From Brevinematales bacterium (GTDB lineage: Bacteria > Spirochaetota > Brevinematia > Brevinematales > JAOACQ01): DNA of 33,263 bases. The first letter of the stretch is position 1. Each line of letters opens with the position of its first letter. The stretch lies in assembly GCA_026417755.1 (NCBI GenBank), contig JAOACQ010000112.1, positions 1-33,263 of the forward strand. Reading direction: 5' to 3'. Shown piece after piece: positions 9,101 to 17,264 of this stretch. The notes under the pieces were generated by a model. It was not told the origin of the DNA. It worked only from the letters and a program-made list of their open reading frames with translations, and did no database searches. A program made the position numbers and the translations under genes.

Positions 9101-11687
9101 TACAGAAGCCTATCAATATGAAGAAAAGGCTATATCCATCAAATATAATTTAAGCAATAGCAGCTTAAATACAAATACATCAATATGGGAAGGAGGAAAA
9201 AAAGGGCTTGTTTATAAAAGAAGTTCAAAACCATATAATTTAAGTCTATACAGACAGATGGCATTTTATCTATTTTTGAGAAAAACTGATGAAACTGGTT
9301 CTTTATATAAAAATATAAATGACAGTTATGAAGGAGAAAACTTCATATTGTTAATAGGAAATAGTGATAATAGCTTTTATGAGTGGAAAATTCCATTAAA
9401 AAATATAGGTGAAGAAGAATGGAAAAAAGTTAGTTTAAATCTCGAAGATTTGACTATCGAATTAAACAATAACAGCTACAAACCAAAACAATACGGTGTT
9501 CCTAATTTAAGGAATGTTAATTATCTTGCTTTAGGAATTGAAAATGAAAATATTTCTGAAGCTACAAACAGGGGAGAAATATGGGTGAATGAACTTTATA
9601 CCTACTCTGACAAATCATCTTTTGGAACAGCTTATTATACTGAAACAATAATTGAATATAAAAATCCTTTATTTAAATTTAACAACTTTGAAATACTTGG
9701 ACCTTTTAACCTTACAGGTAGCTATGAAAACAAAGGTCTCAATTTCTATTCATCAGAAACTAACAAAACTGAAAGTCAATATTCAAAGACTTTACTTTCT
9801 TATAACTCTTCACTAGTTAAGTTATTAAATTACAAAATTACCTACTCTGAAGAAAACAGCCAAAGCGAAACAAATAAAAAAATCCTTCCAGAAAATTTAC
9901 AGTGGGATTCTGAAAGAAAAACATACAATCATACTTTAAACCTTGTTGAAACAAGTTACTTTCCTTTAATTACTCATTCTTTCACAGAGGTATTTGAGAA
10001 TAAAAGAAATAGAAATATTATATCAATAGATTCAAATGATTATATACTTGTAAATCAAGAAACAAAATATGATACTTCATCCAAGATTTCTTGTTCTAAG
10101 ACTATACCTATTTTTGAGTTAATAAAATTAAATCCTTTCATTTCGTGGGAAGAAAACTATAAAATCTACGATTTTTCAAATCTTACCAATGATAATTTTA
10201 TATCTAATTCATCAATATATGGTACAGAATCTTTTGGTAAAACTCTTGACACATCTCTTGGAATCAATATTTCTCCATTCAATATTATACCTTCCTATCT
10301 AAAAAGTATGGAAAGATACAATAGAATATTTAACATCTATGGTTATAGAGATAAGATAAATAAATTGAAAGAAGAATCTTTATCAGAAAGGTATTCTGAA
10401 ATTCTATCCAGAAGTTTTACTGGTTTTGTATTTGATGAAAATTTATTATATAAACTAGATAAAGAAAGTTATAAAATCAAATTTTCTGGAAATCCAGAAT
10501 TTTTAAAGTTAAAAACAGATTTTTATATCGAAGACAGTTTATTGAGAGAAGCAAGTGCTTTTAGCTATGATAATAACAATACTCTTACTAGTAGATATGA
10601 AAAATACAACATTTTAAATGATAACAAACTTACCCTATATCCAAAGGTTATAATTGATAAAATATCTTTTTCCCTTAAGAGAAATATCGATTTTGGTTAC
10701 CAGTCCCCCGCTGAAATTTTAGCTTTTACAAATGTATTTTCCATATATTCTCAAGTTTACTATTTTCAGCCTTTTCATTATAATCCATACATAAATGGAG
10801 ATAATGCAAGACTTAATAGCCTGATTTTATCTACAAACTATAATAAAACAAATTTTCAAAGTTCTGTAAAATTCTATGACAATTATGCACTTGAATTTTA
10901 TCTTACAAGTTTTAATAACATATTCGATATTATTATTCCAACTTCTTATTACTTAAGAAGTTATCTCCAGACTGAAAGAAACTACCAATCCTATGTACAA
11001 TGGAAAGAAGGTGAAATTGCAACAACTTATAATTGGAAAATTCTTGATTATATAAAATTATCAGAAGAAAAAAAAGGTTTTAAACCAGGTGATATAAAAC
11101 TTGAACTCAAATTTAAAAATAAACTTAACTACAACACAAGAAAAAATACAGATGATTATTATGCCTACTTAAATGAAACTATATGGTTTAATGATTTTCA
11201 AAATCTTATATATGGAATATCATTAACTTTTACTAAAGAATCAATCAACACAAATATAAGTGAGTTTGATCCTATTTATAATCTTAATATAGTAGACCAA
11301 TCATACTCACCAATAGAAAAATGGACTTTAGGTTGTAGTCTAATCTATAACTGGGAACTAAAAAATATAAAAGAAATAAACATATTGTTAGCGACCCTTC
11401 CACTAAGTGAACAAACCGTAGCCAACAAAGAGGGTTTAACAATAACTACTGAACTAATTAACTATGAAGGATTTAAATTCTCAAGATTTCAACAAAAGAT
11501 TATTGAAATAACAATAGATCACGAAACACAGTATAGATTTTCTGACTACATCTCTGCTAATCTCTTTGGTAGATTTGTATTTAATCAATACGCAGATGTC
11601 GCCCCACTTGAAAACAGTGTTCGCAGGACATACTTTAACCCCGGATATGGCCTACAAATTGGTCTTGATGTAAGAATCACATTCTAA
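6120..11687 (+). CDS. SprA-like giant outer-membrane beta-barrel protein
   Basis: A 1,855-residue protein with a signal peptide (basic IKR, about 13 hydrophobic residues, cleavage near YS-EE). From about residue 156 it shows the pattern I know from the N-terminal region of SprA/Sov, the outer-membrane pore of the type 9 secretion system: GLNLDQKMRVNVVGKIG, then VGIDHN, ITAGNVELNIPQSSYFI and the GLKSVLKWG strand. Later come YYEYKPFWSGSQKLSF, an acidic VEDFE (634-638) matching the SprA DDFE segment, and DLNRDGIFNTNE (849-860). The second half is aromatic alternating beta-strands with a final LQIGLDVRITF barrel signal. SprA forms a very large single-chain barrel; this copy is shorter than the usual 2,300-2,500 residues. 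I chose the TTG at 6120, which overlaps the DJ-1 stop, over a TTG at 6105 with no ribosome site. No other T9SS gene is visible. The family call is from memory, not a search. Confidence 0.75.
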   Translation: MIKRFFFVFLIFCIYVYSEEKLNLEKYKKKYDPLYIDIISTPESINSIESIKLDLAEYVYPVRKLLLTNPLEKYKSQTKPILISEEELFSFSDENYLKVTRKKQEFKIDSSSTNKKTLEIGFEEWETKIILAGGVSFRAGYGFIWKDPAYTSSFPGINFGLNLDQKMRVNVVGKIGERIKVGIDHNSESSENTYEIGYKALETDKGILREITAGNVELNIPQSSYFIKYEGTSKENYGLKSVLKWGDFENQTVISLIKTKKGYKKFVGSRQLQNTEIMDINYLKRKYIILPDNQIDNGSIELYISTSEATKAEKIIDGKYFYKLINGKDFSINLNSGEIYLNNSIDRNIDLVINYTHHGGSPFSYNIDDHTGTDGEGKLYLYLWRNDFQFSRFFHNGYYQLSQRNFDPSYGFVITVVYTYNKTQKAEFQFNQGDFFLYPDTGIIKFKNPTPFPDPSGKIYTNASPTPSDSTYTMQISFYRTVSTYQLDFNVVEGSEKIYINGRLLPKSEYRIISSIGEIYFNNPNLINDSDIIEVYYEYKPFWSGSQKLSFANRFDYKPNKIINLGSTMVYNILQREEGAPQIGNNPDALFMGDIDGSLNFARLFNFPEPLNIITKGEYAISYYDPNTLDYAIVEDFETSGENYVINKNEIDWILVSPTTNINGLNYLNRGKLLYKDYRIDNWDGSVTPLNYTVEISQDKIMSYSFKPGPYNALGGHLSSVEYPNISQTALVFDYDFRDGGDWIGAVHPVGDGPSGINLSDYDEISIWIKLQGDIDGNNIYEDNGTEEVEFYLALGDFNEDSDGDKIFDYEVNSTDPGYEFNNPLNNSVETRIGRGRKGGGDGKIQTEDLNRDGIFNTNENLIVIPSKNVNTDITNITLSQNGWKKFTIRIQSLSADQIKLLSKVTGIGIYIKKKNGTKGRVILDSIDFKKVNWTEKRIDGVRFDNNDILRVNLLTSMKDPEYSARRFYVHNPKNDNEKERLEIFEKLHGYKTDTEAYQYEEKAISIKYNLSNSSLNTNTSIWEGGKKGLVYKRSSKPYNLSLYRQMAFYLFLRKTDETGSLYKNINDSYEGENFILLIGNSDNSFYEWKIPLKNIGEEEWKKVSLNLEDLTIELNNNSYKPKQYGVPNLRNVNYLALGIENENISEATNRGEIWVNELYTYSDKSSFGTAYYTETIIEYKNPLFKFNNFEILGPFNLTGSYENKGLNFYSSETNKTESQYSKTLLSYNSSLVKLLNYKITYSEENSQSETNKKILPENLQWDSERKTYNHTLNLVETSYFPLITHSFTEVFENKRNRNIISIDSNDYILVNQETKYDTSSKISCSKTIPIFELIKLNPFISWEENYKIYDFSNLTNDNFISNSSIYGTESFGKTLDTSLGINISPFNIIPSYLKSMERYNRIFNIYGYRDKINKLKEESLSERYSEILSRSFTGFVFDENLLYKLDKESYKIKFSGNPEFLKLKTDFYIEDSLLREASAFSYDNNNTLTSRYEKYNILNDNKLTLYPKVIIDKISFSLKRNIDFGYQSPAEILAFTNVFSIYSQVYYFQPFHYNPYINGDNARLNSLILSTNYNKTNFQSSVKFYDNYALEFYLTSFNNIFDIIIPTSYYLRSYLQTERNYQSYVQWKEGEIATTYNWKILDYIKLSEEKKGFKPGDIKLELKFKNKLNYNTRKNTDDYYAYLNETIWFNDFQNLIYGISLTFTKESINTNISEFDPIYNLNIVDQSYSPIEKWTLGCSLIYNWELKNIKEINILLATLPLSEQTVANKEGLTITTELINYEGFKFSRFQQKIIEITIDHETQYRFSDYISANLFGRFVFNQYADVAPLENSVRRTYFNPGYGLQIGLDVRITF

Positions 11688-12745
11688 CCAAGATTTTTTA
11701 ATAGCTCTTGCTGTTCATTCATTATACAAGCATTTATAAGTTCATCACAATCTCCATCAAGTATTGCATCAAGTTTATAAAGGGTAAGATTTATTCTGTG
11801 ATCTGTAAGCCTATTCTGTGGGAAATTATAAGTTCTTATCTTATCAGACCTATCACCACTTCTTATTGAGGTTTTTCTGATCTGACTTTGTTCTTCAATC
11901 TTCTTCTGCATTTCCATATCAAATAACTTAGACCTTAAAATTCTTAAAGCGGTAGCCCTATTCTGAAGCTGTGATCTCTCTTCTTGGCATGCTACCACAA
12001 TACCTGTAGGTATGTGCGTTATTCTTACTGCTGATTCAGTCTTATTAACATACTGCCCACCTGCTCCACCTGCTCTAAAAGTATCTATCTTTAAATCCTT
12101 TGGATCTATCTGAACATCAACTTCATCAACTTCAGGTAAAACAACCACTGAAGCTGTAGAGGTATGAATCCTACCCCCCGCTTCTGTTACAGGAATTCTT
12201 TGAACTCTATGAACACCAGACTCATATTTCAGATGTGCATAAACATCCTTGCCTTTGATAGAAAATACTACTTCTTTATAACCACCTAACTCTGTAGGAT
12301 TAAAGTCAAGAATTTCATACTTCCATTTTTTTCTTTCGGCATATCTTGTATACATTCTAAATAGATCTCCAGCAAAAATAGCTGCCTCTTCTCCACCAGT
12401 CCCAGCTCTGATTTCTACAATGACATTTTTACTTGCCATTTCATCTTTTGGTAGTAATAATAACAAGATTTCATTCTCAAGCTCTTCTTTCCTAATCTTG
12501 ATCTTTTCTATGTCTTCTTTAGCAATCTTCTTCAATTCTTCATCTTCTTCTGAATTAATAAGCTCAAAAAGATCCTTTTCTTCTTTTTCCAGTTTACCAA
12601 ATTCTCTATACTTGGCAACAAGTTCTTCAAGTTCACTTCTTTCTTTCGCTATTTTTATATAATCAGAACTCCCCGGTGGTAATTCTGATAACTTTTTTTC
12701 AAGCTCTTCATATTTCTTTATCAACTCAATAGCTTTTGGATGCAT
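11684..12745 (-). CDS. prfA: peptide chain release factor 1
   Basis: A 353-residue class I release factor. The universal GGQ motif is at residues 229-231 in FRAGGAGGQYVNKTES, which triggers peptidyl-tRNA hydrolysis. The stop-codon recognition motif is PVT at 185-187, the PxT type of RF1 (UAA/UAG) rather than the SPF of RF2. The N-terminal coiled region and the GTGGEEAAIFAGDLFRMY segment are standard and the length is normal. It is the last gene of the mraY operon, 10 nt after the ABC exporter. The usual neighbour prmC, which methylates the GGQ glutamine, is absent here. Its TAG stop overlaps the TAA of the convergent SprA-like gene by 4 bp, leaving no room for a terminator. Confidence 0.97.
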   Translation of the reverse strand: MHPKAIELIKKYEELEKKLSELPPGSSDYIKIAKERSELEELVAKYREFGKLEKEEKDLFELINSEEDEELKKIAKEDIEKIKIRKEELENEILLLLLPKDEMASKNVIVEIRAGTGGEEAAIFAGDLFRMYTRYAERKKWKYEILDFNPTELGGYKEVVFSIKGKDVYAHLKYESGVHRVQRIPVTEAGGRIHTSTASVVVLPEVDEVDVQIDPKDLKIDTFRAGGAGGQYVNKTESAVRITHIPTGIVVACQEERSQLQNRATALRILRSKLFDMEMQKKIEEQSQIRKTSIRSGDRSDKIRTYNFPQNRLTDHRINLTLYKLDAILDGDCDELINACIMNEQQELLKNLG

Positions 12746-12755
12746 AAAAACCCCT

Positions 12756-14483
12756 CTAATCTATCGAAATTTGTATGTTAAAGAGTCTATTGTATATACC
12801 TTTTTGAGAGACCAGTTCACTATGTGTCCCTATCTCTACTATTTCACCATTTTCTAGAACTATTATTTTATCCGCTTTCATAATAGTTGAAAGTTTATGA
12901 GCTATGATAATTGTGGTCTGTTTCCCCAATATTGTTTCCATAGCATCTTTTATCAAAGTTTCGGATTCTGCATCGAGAGAACTTGTTGCTTCATCCAGTA
13001 TTAAAATTTTTGGTTTTCTTAATATTGCTCTAGCTAAAGCTATTCTCTGCCTTTCTCCACCCGAAAGTTTAACTCCCCTATCGCCTATTTCTGTTTGATA
13101 TCCTTTTTCAAGTTTTGAGATAAAATTATGTGCATTTGCAATTTTCGCCGCCTCTATAACCTCTTCCATTGTAGCATCTGGTTTTGATAACTTAATATTT
13201 TCTTCAATCGTTCCAGAAAAAAGTATATTTTCCTGAGTAACAATACTCACCTTTTTTCTTAAAAAATTTGTATCTATCGTTCTTATATCAGACTTATCTA
13301 TTAATATTTTACCTTTAGTAGGAAAGTAAAAACCAAGTATTAACGAAACTATAGTTGATTTTCCAGCACCACTATGCCCAACAATTGCGACAGTTTCACC
13401 TTCTTTAATGTTAAAATTTATATCTTTTAAAATATAACTATCACCTTCATATCCAAAATACACTTTTTCAAAATCAATTTCTCCCTTTATTTCACTAATT
13501 TTAATAAGATTGTTTTCATTTTTTATTTCATAATCAATTATTTCAAATATTCTTTTACCAGCTGGGACAAGTTTTCTTAAAACCATAAAAACATCAGTAG
13601 ATTTACTCAAAGGCTCAGCAAGAAGTAAACATAAAGTAATAAAACTTATAATTTCTGCCGGAGTTGCAAGGCCATTTTTAACAATTAGTGAACCAAAAAA
13701 TAATATAATAATTATCCCTAAAGCTCCTAAAAACTCTGATGTAGGTGTCCCTAAAAACCTTATTCTTATCTCCTTTTTAGTAGAAGATAAATAGTTTTTA
13801 TTAACATAAAAAAACTTATCTTTCATATTATCTTCAATCGAAAATCCTTTTATTATCTCTATTCCATATATAGATTCCTGTATGACAGAAGTAATATTTG
13901 AGATATTTTTCTGAACTGTATGGCTTAATTTTTGGACAAGATTCCCAATTCCAGCAAGTAAAATTGCAATAATCGGAGTGATAGAGAAAAAATAAAGTGA
14001 CAACTTAAAATTGATAAAAAATAGAATAAAAACAACAGAAATCAAAGTGAGTGGTTGTATCAGAAGTTCAACCATTACATTCATAAAGAAAATTTCTATA
14101 ACCTGGACATCATTAATAAGTCTTGAAATTATATCTCCGAGTTTACTTTTTTTAAAATAATCCATTGGGAGTAAAAGTATTTTGTCATATAAACTTTTTC
14201 TTATATCGTGGATAACATTCATTGCAAGAGAGGTAGAAGAAACAAAAATAAGATAATGGGACAATACCCAAGCAAAAACAAGCCCAACAAGCATAAGTAT
14301 ATAAATGATATTACTCCCCTGCAAATTTTTTTCAATAAAAGCAGCAGAAAAAAACCTCGTTGCAAAAAAAGCAGCTCCAACCTTTGCGAAAACAAAAAGA
14401 AAAGCAAGTAAGATAGAAAAAATAAACAAAAATGGATATTTAAATCCGTACCCCAAGATCCTTTTCATTACATTATTTTTCAT
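12756..14483 (-). CDS. MsbA-like ABC exporter (permease-ATPase fusion)
   Basis: A 575-residue half-transporter with an N-terminal six-helix export domain (about residues 1-310) and a C-terminal ATPase. Walker A GHSGAGKS is at 369-376, the signature LSGGERQR at 473-480, Walker B ILILDE at 493-498, and a switch histidine follows in IIIAHKLST. Such homodimers flip lipids, lipid A cores, peptides or drugs across the inner membrane. Its place next to mraY and the presence of glycosyltransferases elsewhere in the window suggest lipid or glycolipid export, but the substrate is an inference. AAGGA lies 5 nt upstream of the ATG. Gaps of 8 nt to the propeller gene and 10 nt to prfA indicate one operon. 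Confidence 0.88.
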   Translation of the reverse strand: MKNNVMKRILGYGFKYPFLFIFSILLAFLFVFAKVGAAFFATRFFSAAFIEKNLQGSNIIYILMLVGLVFAWVLSHYLIFVSSTSLAMNVIHDIRKSLYDKILLLPMDYFKKSKLGDIISRLINDVQVIEIFFMNVMVELLIQPLTLISVVFILFFINFKLSLYFFSITPIIAILLAGIGNLVQKLSHTVQKNISNITSVIQESIYGIEIIKGFSIEDNMKDKFFYVNKNYLSSTKKEIRIRFLGTPTSEFLGALGIIIILFFGSLIVKNGLATPAEIISFITLCLLLAEPLSKSTDVFMVLRKLVPAGKRIFEIIDYEIKNENNLIKISEIKGEIDFEKVYFGYEGDSYILKDINFNIKEGETVAIVGHSGAGKSTIVSLILGFYFPTKGKILIDKSDIRTIDTNFLRKKVSIVTQENILFSGTIEENIKLSKPDATMEEVIEAAKIANAHNFISKLEKGYQTEIGDRGVKLSGGERQRIALARAILRKPKILILDEATSSLDAESETLIKDAMETILGKQTTIIIAHKLSTIMKADKIIVLENGEIVEIGTHSELVSQKGIYNRLFNIQISID

Positions 14484-14491
14484 ACTATTCC

Positions 14492-15532
14492 TTACTTCAA
14501 AACTACTATTCCATTCGCTCCAGCTAATACATACAATAATTTTGAAGAATTATCATAAATCAAACTACTAGCAACATAATCACCTTTATGATATTTTTCT
14601 AACTTTAACTTTTTATTTTTATAACTAAAATTTAAAACTCCATTTATTCCATCAGCCACAAAAATATCATTTCCTCTCATTAATACAGAATTTGCATCCC
14701 CAGCCGTATCATACCTGAAAATCGGCTCTACACCTGTAATATTAATATTATAAAAACTGATTCCAAGCATTTTATCAGCTATAATTAATTTCTTATCAAT
14801 AACAAAACAATCAACCACATTATTTATTTGGCTTTTTATTTTGGTAATAAACCTAAAACTATCTTTATCAATTTTTCCGATCAACAAACCCTCATTAAAG
14901 GATGGTAGATAAAAATAACCATTATAAAATTTTAATCTACTATTTATTGAAATTTTAACATCAAAACTTTTTTGAATAGAAGAATCAAAAATATCAAATT
15001 CCTTAAGTTCATTTTTTGTCAAAACATAAACTTTATCCTTAACAGCACAAAAACTTTTAGGACTCAGAAAATCAACAAAAAAATAATTTGTTATAAAAAT
15101 GTTTGTGTTTTCAATTCCAACTACAACAATACCCTTTTTTTCAAGAGAAAAAAAAGACATCACAAGATAGGTTTTATTGTTAATTTCAGAAATATCAATG
15201 GATTTAAAAGAAAATTTTATTTCATTGGTTTCAAAAACTATATTTGTAATAAGCCCCAAATTTTCATCTTTATTAAAAACACCAAGCCCCTTTTCACCAA
15301 AAACAGCATACAAATATTTTTTATCAAACATAAAATCTTCAACATATTCTCCATTTGTGCCAATCCATTGACCAACAATCTGAAAACTTTTAACCTGATT
15401 CAGGCTAGACCTATCTTCAAGAGCTCTTCTTCCAGAATTAACAGAAAAAATGAGTATAAAAATAAGGACTAAAAGCCCAAAAAATGACAGGTTAAGAGCT
15501 GAAAACTTGAAAAAATTATATTTTATCTTCAC
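14492..15532 (-). CDS. membrane-anchored beta-propeller protein (LVIVD-like repeats)
   Basis: A protein of about 346 residues with one N-terminal membrane helix (SALNLSFFGLLVLIFILIF region) and a periplasmic part built of repeated short beta segments: LYAVFGEKGLGVF, IFVADGINGVLNF and LYVLAGANGIVVL. This resembles LVIVD or similar beta-propeller repeats, which mediate protein or ligand binding. I recognise no specific family. The start is uncertain: a GTG at 15532 has AGAGG six bases upstream, while an ATG at 15571 would add 13 residues and a 56-bp overlap with the upstream gene. With the GTG the overlap is 17 bp. Position between an AMMECR1 protein and an MsbA-like exporter hints at an envelope role. 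Confidence 0.7.
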   Translation of the reverse strand: MKIKYNFFKFSALNLSFFGLLVLIFILIFSVNSGRRALEDRSSLNQVKSFQIVGQWIGTNGEYVEDFMFDKKYLYAVFGEKGLGVFNKDENLGLITNIVFETNEIKFSFKSIDISEINNKTYLVMSFFSLEKKGIVVVGIENTNIFITNYFFVDFLSPKSFCAVKDKVYVLTKNELKEFDIFDSSIQKSFDVKISINSRLKFYNGYFYLPSFNEGLLIGKIDKDSFRFITKIKSQINNVVDCFVIDKKLIIADKMLGISFYNINITGVEPIFRYDTAGDANSVLMRGNDIFVADGINGVLNFSYKNKKLKLEKYHKGDYVASSLIYDNSSKLLYVLAGANGIVVLK

Positions 15533-16073
15533 CAAAGACCTCTGCTTCAAATTTAAATATCTTCGCTCCATTTTCCCAACAATAAGTTTCCATTCCAGCT
15601 TTTCTACATGTTTGATTTAAAAACTCTTCTCTTGTCCAACTATATTCTGTCGCAACCTGCGGTAACAATAAACCTTTGTTAAATCCCCTTTCCATTACCA
15701 CTCCATGCCTACCAACCTCAATTTCATTTATATCTTTGACTTCTTCAAGTGGATAAAGAATTGAAATCTCTACCTTTATAAGTTTGAACTCTTCTTTTGT
15801 AAGAGGATAGAATCTGGGATCCTTAAAAGCAGACTGTATTGCAAGGTCTTTAACAGCTTCTCTTATAGGTTTAACCCCTTCTACATATCCTATACATCCT
15901 CTTAGCCTACCCCTTATAGTAAGGGTTACAAACATTCCATAATTTTCACCAAAAACATCCTCACTTAAATCAGGAAAGGTTTCATCAATTTTTTCATACA
16001 AAGCCTTCTTAATTGTCAATCTTGCAGTTTCAAGAAGTTTTTTCTTCTGTTCCTTCGATAATTTTAACTTCAT
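15516..16073 (-). CDS. AMMECR1-domain protein (AmmeMemoRadiSam system protein A-like)
   Basis: A 185-residue protein that is essentially one AMMECR1 domain. The hallmark LRGCIG motif is at residues 57-62, followed by AIQSAFKDPRFYPLT and an IEISIL-type strand (VEISILYPLEEV). GLLLPQVATEYSWTREEFL is the usual C-terminal segment. The biochemical role of the family is not established; in some bacteria it sits beside Memo and radical-SAM genes, neither of which is visible here. The ATG at 16073 is chosen because GGGGG lies 4-5 nt upstream; the longer form would use a TTG at 16085 inside that site. It follows mraY by 24 nt. Confidence 0.88.
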   Translation of the reverse strand: MKLKLSKEQKKKLLETARLTIKKALYEKIDETFPDLSEDVFGENYGMFVTLTIRGRLRGCIGYVEGVKPIREAVKDLAIQSAFKDPRFYPLTKEEFKLIKVEISILYPLEEVKDINEIEVGRHGVVMERGFNKGLLLPQVATEYSWTREEFLNQTCRKAGMETYCWENGAKIFKFEAEVFGEDKI

Positions 16074-16097
16074 AACTACCCCCAAAATCTTTTTAAT

Positions 16098-17198
16098 TTA
16101 TCTCAGCTTCAACGTGGTTAAAGAAATTAAAGCACACAGGGCTGATATTATCCAGAATCTTATTACTACCTGGGTCTCTTTCCAACCTTTTTTCTCGAAA
16201 TGGTGATGAATTGGGGCCATCAAAAATATTCTTTTTCCTTCACCAAATTTCTTTTTTGTGTATTTGAAATAGCTTGTCTGGATAACTACTGATAAAGTCT
16301 CTATAACAAACATAAAACCCGCAATTAAAAGCAAAACTTCCTGCTTAAGTATAATAGCAATGGTAGCTATCATACCACCAATAGATAGTGAACCTGTATC
16401 ACCCATAAAAATCTCAGCAGGGTGAACATTATACCAGAGAAAAGCTGCAAGTCCACCAATAAAACTCGCAAGTATAACCGAAATCTCACCGGCTCCTGGA
16501 ATATAGATAAACTTAAGATAATCAGCCGCTACAACATTACCAATAACATATGCGATTATCCCAAAAGGAATAATAAGAAATATACTCATACCTGCAGCAA
16601 GCCCATCCAGACCATCAGAAAGATTTGTAGCATTTGAAAAGGCAACCATAGTAAAAACGTAAAAAACAATTCCCAATAACAATGGCCAGTAAAATAAAGG
16701 TTTATTATAAAATGGGATAAAAAAAGAAAGTGAAAACTTCTCAAAAGGATCAAAATATAACATCAAAAAAATAATTACACTAACCAAAATTTGAAATAAT
16801 AATTTCAATTTTGCTTTTACACCTTTTGAATTTCTCTTTGTAACCTTAAGAAAATCATCATAGAAACCAATACCAGCAAAACCAATAATTGAAAATAAAA
16901 CTACAAAAACATAATAATTATAAATTGTCCATAAAAGCGAAGAAATAATAACAGAAATTATTATAAAAATTCCACCCATAGTTGGAGTTCCAGATTTTAC
17001 TTGATGACTTGCAGGGCCATCTTCTCTGATAGATTGCCCTGCACCAAGTTCTCTGAATTTTTTAATAAAAATTGGGCCTAAAATCATTCCAATAATGAAA
17101 GCAGTAAGAAAAGCCGCCATCGACCTGAATGTAATATATCTCAACAAATTAAAAAGGATAAAGTGATGTCTCAATTCAAAAAACAAATTATAAAGCAT
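16098..17198 (-). CDS. mraY: phospho-N-acetylmuramoyl-pentapeptide-transferase
   Basis: A 366-residue polytopic enzyme that joins UDP-MurNAc-pentapeptide to undecaprenyl phosphate, forming lipid I for peptidoglycan. Visible landmarks are SGTPTMGG near residues 70-77, the DD pair in GFYDDFLKV, NLSDGLDGLA, the catalytic-site FMGDTGSL and the PIHHHFEKKGW loop near the C-terminus. The ATG at 17198 has GGAG 7 nt upstream; a TTG two codons earlier is less likely. It is the first gene of a five-gene unit that ends with prfA and is not accompanied by murF, murD or ftsW as in the classical dcw cluster. A promoter lies at 17229-17257. Confidence 0.97.
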   Translation of the reverse strand: MLYNLFFELRHHFILFNLLRYITFRSMAAFLTAFIIGMILGPIFIKKFRELGAGQSIREDGPASHQVKSGTPTMGGIFIIISVIISSLLWTIYNYYVFVVLFSIIGFAGIGFYDDFLKVTKRNSKGVKAKLKLLFQILVSVIIFLMLYFDPFEKFSLSFFIPFYNKPLFYWPLLLGIVFYVFTMVAFSNATNLSDGLDGLAAGMSIFLIIPFGIIAYVIGNVVAADYLKFIYIPGAGEISVILASFIGGLAAFLWYNVHPAEIFMGDTGSLSIGGMIATIAIILKQEVLLLIAGFMFVIETLSVVIQTSYFKYTKKKFGEGKRIFLMAPIHHHFEKKGWKETQVVIRFWIISALCALISLTTLKLR

Positions 17199-17228
17199 AT
17201 ACAAACTCCAAAAAAATAATTAAATAAT

Positions 17229-17257
17229 ATTATAAATCATATTAATGAGATTGTCCA
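17229..17257 (-). promoter_or_regulatory. sigma70-type promoter for mraY operon
   Basis: On the minus strand, TGGACA (17252-17257) and TATAAT (17229-17234) are separated by 17 bp. The predicted start near 17222 gives about 24 nt of leader containing GGAG. The promoter fits in the gap between the PilZ gene stop and mraY, so the five downstream genes can be expressed separately from the PilZ gene. Confidence 0.7.
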
Positions 17258-17264
17258 GAATAAC

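Noticed and set aside
14972-15472. Open frame of 166 codons on the plus strand opposite the propeller gene
   Set aside because: It is rich in Lys, Asn, Ile and Phe as expected for antisense AT-rich DNA, has no recognisable motif and no good ribosome site; the minus-strand frame has a clear fold pattern.
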